Shown here: piece by piece, positions 61,246 through 64,000 of the stretch
How the letters are laid out: each line of letters starts with the position of its first letter
Numbering within the stretch: the first letter of the stretch is position 1
Assembly (NCBI RefSeq): GCF_029227915.1
Contig: NC_079888.1
Coordinates: 21,060,001 to 21,124,000 of the forward strand
Direction: 5' to 3'
DNA: 64,000 nucleotides
From: Hydractinia symbiolongicarpus
Taxonomy: Eukaryota > Cnidaria > Hydrozoa > Anthoathecata > Hydractiniidae
The notes under the pieces: model-generated
Database searches by the model: none
What the model saw: only the letters and a program-made list of their open reading frames with translations
Told to the model about the DNA's origin: nothing
Program-made: the position numbers and the translations under genes

Positions 61246-64000
61246 GAACCAATCCTAGCCAATATCTCGCGCTGAAGAAATAGCGGCAGTTTCAAAAACT
61301 ACATTTCATTGACTTTCTAACGGTGTCAGTCCGTTTGAGTTACAACGGTTGGGTCACATATTCGTACCAACATGTATTTAGCGATAATTTTCTGATATTA
61401 CTAGGTTGCATGGCTTTTAACAATGAAACGATTGACTGTGGGACTTAATTGCGCTAACTTTGGACTGTGACCTGATAAATGTGATAAATGAGACAATTGG
61501 ACTCCAAGAAATAACATTCTTGTTAACTTTACGTGATTGCCGGAACTCAGCGATTACACTGGGCACTGTGGTAGCGCTTCATTTAAAAATTAAGCTAAAA
61601 AAAGACATTTTGTTACTGCGGGACCTATCCTAGCCGTTAGCGCGCGCTAAAGAAATAGCGACAGTTTCAAGAACTACATTTCATTGACTTTCTAACGGTG
61701 TCAATCCGTTTGAGTTACAACGGTTGGGTCACATATTCGTACCAACATGTATTTAGCGATATTTTTTTGATAATACTAGGTTGCATCGCTTTTAACAATG
61801 AAACGATTGACTGTGGAACTTAATTGAGCTAACTTTGGACTGTGAACTGATAAATGTGATAAATAAGGCAATTGGACTCCAAGAAATAACATTCTTGTTA
61901 ATTTGACGTGATTGCCGGAACTCAGCGGTTACACTGGGCACTGTGGTAGCGCTTCATTTAAAAATTAAGCTAAAAAAAGTCATTTTTTTTGCTGTGGGAC
62001 CAATCCTAGCCATTATCTTGCGCTGAAGAAATAGCGGCAGTTTCAAAAACTACATTTCATTGACTTTCTAACGGGGTCAGTCCGTTTGAGTTACAACGGT
62101 TGGGTGACATATTCGTACCAACATATATTTAGCGATTTTTTTCTGATATTACTAGGTTGCATCGCTTTTAACTATGAAACGATTGACTGCGGGACTTAAT
62201 TGAGCTAACTTTGAACTGTCACCTGATAAATGTGATAAAAAAGACAATTGGACTCCAAGAAAAAACATTCTTCTTAATTTGACATGATTGCCGAAACTCA
62301 GCGATTACACTGGGCTCTGTGGTAGCGCTTCATTTAAGAATTATGATAAAAAAAGTCATTTTTTTATTGTGGGACCAATCCTAGCCATTATCGCGCGCTG
62401 AGGAAATTGCGACAGTTTCAAAAACTACATTTCATTGACTTTCTAACGGTGTCAGTCCGTTTGAGTTTCAACGGTTGTCTCACGTATTCGTACTAACATG
62501 TATTTAGCGATATTTTTTTGATATTACTAGGTTGCATCGCTTTTAACAATGAAACGTTGACTGTGGGACTTAATTGAACTAACTTTGGACTGTGACCTGA
62601 TAAATGTGATAAATGAGACAATTGGACTCCAAGAAATAACATTCTTCTTAATTTGATGTGATTGCCGGAACTCAGCGATTACACTGGGCTCTGTGGTAGC
62701 GCTTCATTTAAGAATTAAGATAAAAATTCATTTTTTTATTGTGGGACCAATCCTAGCCAATATCTCGCGCTGAAGAAATAGCGGCAGTTTCAAAAACTAC
62801 ATTTCATTGACTTTCTAACGGTGTCAGTCCGTTTGAGTTGCAACGGTTGTGTCACATATTCGTACCAACATGTGTTTAGCGATATTTTTTTGATATTACT
62901 TGGTTGCATCGCTTTTAACAATGAAACGTTGACTGTGGGACTTAAATGAACTAACTTTGGACTGTGACCTGATAAATGTGATAAATGAGACAATTGGACT
63001 CCAAGAAATAACATTCTTCTTAATTTGACGTGATTGCCGGAACTCAGGGATTACACTGGGCTCTGTGGTAGCGCTTCATTTAAGAATTAAGACAAAAAAG
63101 TCATTTTTTTATTGTGGGACTAATCCTAGCCGTTATCGCGCGCTGAAGAAATGGCGACAATTTCAAAAACTACAGTTCATTGGCTTTCTAACGGTGTCAG
63201 TCCGTTTGAGTTACAACGGTTGGGTCACATATTCGTACCAACATATATTTAGCGATATTTTTCTGATATTACTAGGTTGCATCGCTTTTAACTATGAAAC
63301 GATTGACTGCGGGACTTAATTGAGCTAATTTTGAACAGTCACCTGATAAATGTGATAAAAGAGAAAATTGGACTCCAAGAAAAAACATTCTTCTTAATTT
63401 GACATGATTGTCGAAACTCAGCGATTACACTGGGCTCTGTGGTAGCGCTTCATTCAAGAATTAAGATAAAAAGTCATTTTTTTAATGTGGGACCAATCCT
63501 AGCCAATATATCGCGCTGAAGAAATAGCGGCAGTTTCAAAAACTACATTTCATTGACTTTCTAACGGTGTCAGTCCATTTGAGTTACAACGGTTGTGTCA
63601 CATATTCGTACCAACATGTATTTAGCAATATTATTTTGATATTACTAGGTTGCATCGCTTTTACCAATGAAACGTTGACTGTGGGACTTAATTGAGCTAA
63701 CTTTGAACTGTCACCTGATAAATGTGATAAATGAGACAATTGGACTCCAAGAAATAACATTCTTGTTAATTTGACGTGATTGCCGGAACTCAGCGATTAC
63801 ACTGGGCTCTGTGGTAGCGCTTCATTTAAGAATTAAGATTAAAAGTCATTTTTTTATTGTGGGACCAATCCTAGCCAATATCTCGCGCTGAAGAAATAGC
63901 GGCAGTTTCAAAAACTACATTTCATTGACTTTCTAACAGTGTCAGTCCGTTTGAGTTACAACGGTTGGGTCACATATTCGTACCAACATGTATTTAGCGA
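61246..64000. repeat. Eleven-monomer tandem pair, second unit (cut by window end)
   Basis: About 2.75 kb of the second unit is present. The single difference seen from the first unit is T at 63,329 against C at 59,217. The unit would need about 1.36 kb beyond the window to complete, and more copies may follow. Confidence 0.9.

Larger units (their letters stand above)
1..64000. repeat. Satellite DNA array, ~374 bp monomer, about 170 head-to-tail copies
   Basis: The same unit returns every 372-375 bp from the first base to the last, always in one orientation, with no unrelated insertion. The phase used here starts each monomer at the GTTTGAG that follows CAGTCC. Landmarks in order are GTTTGAGTT, ACATATTCGTACCAACAT, ATTTAGCGATA with a T-tract, GTTGCATCGCTTTTAAC, ATGAAACG, CTGATAAATG, GACAATTGGACT, CTCAGCGATTACACTGG, GTGGTAGCGCTTCA, the A/T inverted repeat, GGGACCAATCCTAGCC, GCGCGCTGA and CAGTTTCAAAAACTACATTT. 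No stretch over 300 bp lies outside the repeat. I do not recognise the family. Array identity is certain; its chromosomal position is inferred. Confidence 0.98.

Noticed and set aside
1-64000. CRISPR array
   Set aside because: The repeats are about 374 bp, contiguous, without unique spacers, and vary in a mosaic way. There are no cas genes.
1-64000. Tandemly arrayed transposable element or terminal repeats
   Set aside because: There are no terminal inverted or long terminal repeats, no target-site duplications, no transposase or reverse-transcriptase frames, and no unit edge flanked by unique DNA.
1-64000. rRNA, tRNA or 5S arrays, telomere repeats, or Pol III boxes
   Set aside because: No recognisable rRNA segments, tRNA A/B boxes with cloverleaf, 5S-like control region or telomere hexamers/pentamers were found. 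The T-runs are part of the satellite's A/T inverted repeat.
1-64000. Identity with named satellites of similar length (Tribolium ~360-377 bp, Drosophila 359-bp 1.688 family, dimeric primate alpha satellite)
   Set aside because: Length alone is not enough. I recognised no diagnostic motif of these families and could not run a search. A database search with the monomer consensus would decide.

Overview
The whole 64 kb window is one uninterrupted head-to-tail satellite DNA array. I see no gene, RNA gene, transposable element, CRISPR array, telomere repeat or unique spacer. The unit is about 374 bp long, all copies point the same way, and there are about 170 of them. One monomer counted by hand is about 37% G+C and has about 14 CpG, close to random expectation. 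Multi-kilobase monomeric satellite with nested higher-order repeats (HORs) means eukaryotic heterochromatin, probably pericentromeric or centromeric. The lack of CpG loss fits an insect or another lightly methylated invertebrate better than a vertebrate or plant, but I cannot name the species or the satellite family from sequence alone.

Layout. (1) 1 to about 9,950 is a distinct domain of monomer types a, b, c and a'. It carries five copies of a 300-301 bp truncated monomer and a roughly 1,423 bp four-monomer HOR with a 1,797 bp variant. (2) About 9,645-25,340 is copy A of a very large tandem duplication, 15,696 bp or 42 monomers. (3) About 25,341-39,166 is copy B, 13,826 bp or 37 monomers. 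A and B share the same monomer order and private variants, but each has its own later rearrangement: a nine-monomer expansion in A, and one monomer lost then four duplicated in B. (4) About 39,167-57,133 is a mosaic holding a five-monomer tandem pair (period about 1,870) and a seven-monomer tandem pair (period 2,622). (5) About 57,134-64,000 is an eleven-monomer tandem pair (period 4,112); its second copy runs off the window and is almost identical to the first.

The window records nested unequal exchange. Segments of 1, 3, 4, 5, 7, 9, 11 and 42 monomers have been duplicated, and the breakpoints can be placed by diagnostic variants. Copy-specific variants give a partial order: a three-monomer duplication came before the A/B duplication, and the nine- and four-monomer expansions came after it. 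The seven- and eleven-monomer pairs look very young, with one difference seen in each.

Recurring small structures in the monomer are an A6-7/T6-7 inverted repeat around a GTCA loop, a cluster of three AACGG motifs with alternating orientation at the monomer edge, a 9-bp direct repeat, and, in 18 monomers only, a perfect 14-bp palindrome built on GCGCGC. Open frames of 62-84 codons recur only because the monomer recurs; they are not treated as genes.
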